DNA from: JBBIOI01 sp037443425
GTDB lineage: Bacteria > Desulfobacterota > BSN033 > UBA1163
Direction of reading: 5' to 3'
Assembly (NCBI GenBank): GCA_037443425.1
Contig: JBBIOI010000149.1
Location: 1 to 7,230 of the forward strand
DNA length: 7,230 nucleotides
Part shown: positions 6,233 to 7,230 of the stretch, in pieces
How the letters are laid out: the number at the start of each line of letters is the position of its first letter
Position numbering within the stretch: the first letter of the stretch is position 1
Program-made: the position numbers and the translations under genes
The notes under the pieces: generated by a model
Database searches by the model: none
Told to the model about the DNA's origin: nothing
The model's input: only the letters and a program-made list of their open reading frames with translations

Positions 6233-7230
6233 ATGCGATTCGATTACGATGTTATTGTTGTTGGTGCTGGCCCTGCTGGCTTAACAGCAGGAAGGTTTTG
6301 TGCAAAATCTGGCCTTAAGACCCTTATCATAGAAAAAGAGAATCTACCAAGATATAAACCATGCGGAGGTTGCCTCTCTCTAAAGACGGTTTATAAACTT
6401 GGATTTGATATAGCCCCTCTTACAGAAAACATAATCTATGGAGCAAAATTTAGTTACTGTTTTAAGGACCAATTCATTATAAGGTCGAAGAATCCGATAG
6501 CATTTCTGATAATGAGAGACAGGTTTGATAAATTTTTGGCTGATAAGGCGATTGAGGATGGCTCAGAGATTTTGGAAGGAGTAAAGGTATTGAGTGTTGA
6601 AGAAGGCAATGGAGGTATATTTGTTAAGCTTTCAAAAGGGGATTTTGTAACCTGTGAATACCTCATTGGTGCTGATGGGGCAGGAAGTATGGTTGCGAGA
6701 TCAATATTTCAAAATAGAGAGAAGGGTCAAAGAAATGGAATCGCCATAGAATCAGAAATCCCTTTTAATGAATTGATCAATTTCCCGAGGGAGGAGTTTC
6801 AGTTAGTTCATTTAGATTTCGGGCAGATCCCTAATGGTTATGGTTGGGTTTTTCCAAAAAAGAATTATCTTTCAATAGGTATTGGAGGTATGTTTAAGGA
6901 GGAAGACAAAATCCCTATACATAGATATTTTAATTCCTTCTTGAAGGGATTGGGATATATCCAAAAAAAGGAAGATTTGAAGCCCATGGGCCATCCGCTT
7001 CCCACATTTTATAGTGAAGATCAAAAAGTTTCAAAAGGGAAGATCCTCTTGGTTGGGGATGCTGCAAATCTTATGGATCCACTTCAGGGAGAGGGCATCT
7101 ATTATGCGATATATAGTGGAATGCTTGCAGGAGAGGCAATCCTCGAATCAAAAGAGAAAGGAATTTCTGCCTCAGTATTGTATCAGGAGAATATCAAGAA
7201 TAAGATTTTTAATAACCTAAAACATGCACT
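6233..7230 (+). CDS. Geranylgeranyl reductase family flavoprotein (3' end cut by window edge)
   Basis: An uninterrupted reading frame of 332 codons runs off the right edge with no stop. The ATG has AGGA at 6222-6225, 7 bases upstream. The product belongs to the FixC/geranylgeranyl-reductase group of FAD proteins. It has the dinucleotide-binding GAGPAG (11-16) with E34 at the second strand, the P-C-G-G motif at 43-46 followed by CLS, the IGADGAGSMVAR segment (145-156), the diagnostic YGWVFPK (203-209) followed by GIG, and the flavin-binding VGDAANLMDPLQGEGI (274-289). Characterised relatives reduce double bonds of isoprenoid chains, such as geranylgeranyl groups of chlorophyll, archaeal lipids or menaquinone tails. 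In a non-photosynthetic bacterium a quinone or polyprenyl substrate is plausible but unproven. Full-length homologues are commonly about 370-400 residues, so perhaps 40-70 are missing. It follows the LhgO-family gene by 30 bases. Confidence 0.87.
   Translation, partial: MRFDYDVIVVGAGPAGLTAGRFCAKSGLKTLIIEKENLPRYKPCGGCLSLKTVYKLGFDIAPLTENIIYGAKFSYCFKDQFIIRSKNPIAFLIMRDRFDKFLADKAIEDGSEILEGVKVLSVEEGNGGIFVKLSKGDFVTCEYLIGADGAGSMVARSIFQNREKGQRNGIAIESEIPFNELINFPREEFQLVHLDFGQIPNGYGWVFPKKNYLSIGIGGMFKEEDKIPIHRYFNSFLKGLGYIQKKEDLKPMGHPLPTFYSEDQKVSKGKILLVGDAANLMDPLQGEGIYYAIYSGMLAGEAILESKEKGISASVLYQENIKNKIFNNLKHA

Noticed and set aside
6454..6666. Minus-strand open frame of 70 codons
   Set aside because: It is antisense to the geranylgeranyl-reductase-family gene, whose conserved motifs continue on both sides of it.
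7014..7220. Plus-strand open frame of 68 codons near the right edge
   Set aside because: It is a different frame of the same strand as the reductase gene, which carries its conserved VGDAANLMDPLQGEG flavin motif through this stretch.
1..7230. CRISPR array, insertion sequence, prophage or defence genes
   Set aside because: No regularly spaced direct repeats, transposase-like proteins, terminal repeats or phage proteins were seen; nearly all of the sequence is accounted for by intact household genes.

Overview
The window looks like chromosomal DNA from a moderately AT-rich, double-membraned (Gram-negative-type) bacterium. The diderm reading rests on a lipoprotein-releasing ABC system (LolD plus a LolC/E permease), next to a gene for a signal-peptide-bearing protein at the left edge. 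The order lysS - lolC/E - lolD - (probable bamA) is one I recall from Deltaproteobacteria-like and related lineages such as Geobacter relatives, so that part of the tree, or a neighbour such as Nitrospirota, is a reasonable guess. The sequence alone does not prove it.

Left two thirds (1-5063), all on the minus strand and transcribed right to left: rimO (ribosomal protein S12 methylthiotransferase), a 124-base AT-rich gap with two inverted repeats, lysS (class II lysyl-tRNA synthetase), lolC/E (GTG start, 32 bases after lysS), lolD (overlapping lolC/E by 8 bases), and then after 22 bases the first 30 codons of an exported protein that runs off the left edge. From lysS leftward the spacing suggests one operon combining translation with outer-membrane biogenesis.

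Right third (5153-7230), plus strand and divergent from rimO: an FAD-dependent oxidoreductase of the L-2-hydroxyglutarate oxidase (LhgO/L2HGDH) family, followed 30 bases later by a geranylgeranyl-reductase-family flavoprotein that runs off the right edge. The two probably share a transcript from the 137-base divergent spacer at 5016-5152. A link through the quinone pool (electron entry by the first, saturation of an isoprenoid tail by the second) is possible but is only inference.

There are no tRNA or rRNA genes, insertion sequences, CRISPR arrays, phage genes or defence genes. No stretch longer than 300 bases lacks a gene. I found no convincing new biological system. The points most worth a second look are the paired AT-rich dyads before lysS, the single-permease Lol transporter, the rimO start choice, and the identity of the two edge-truncated genes.
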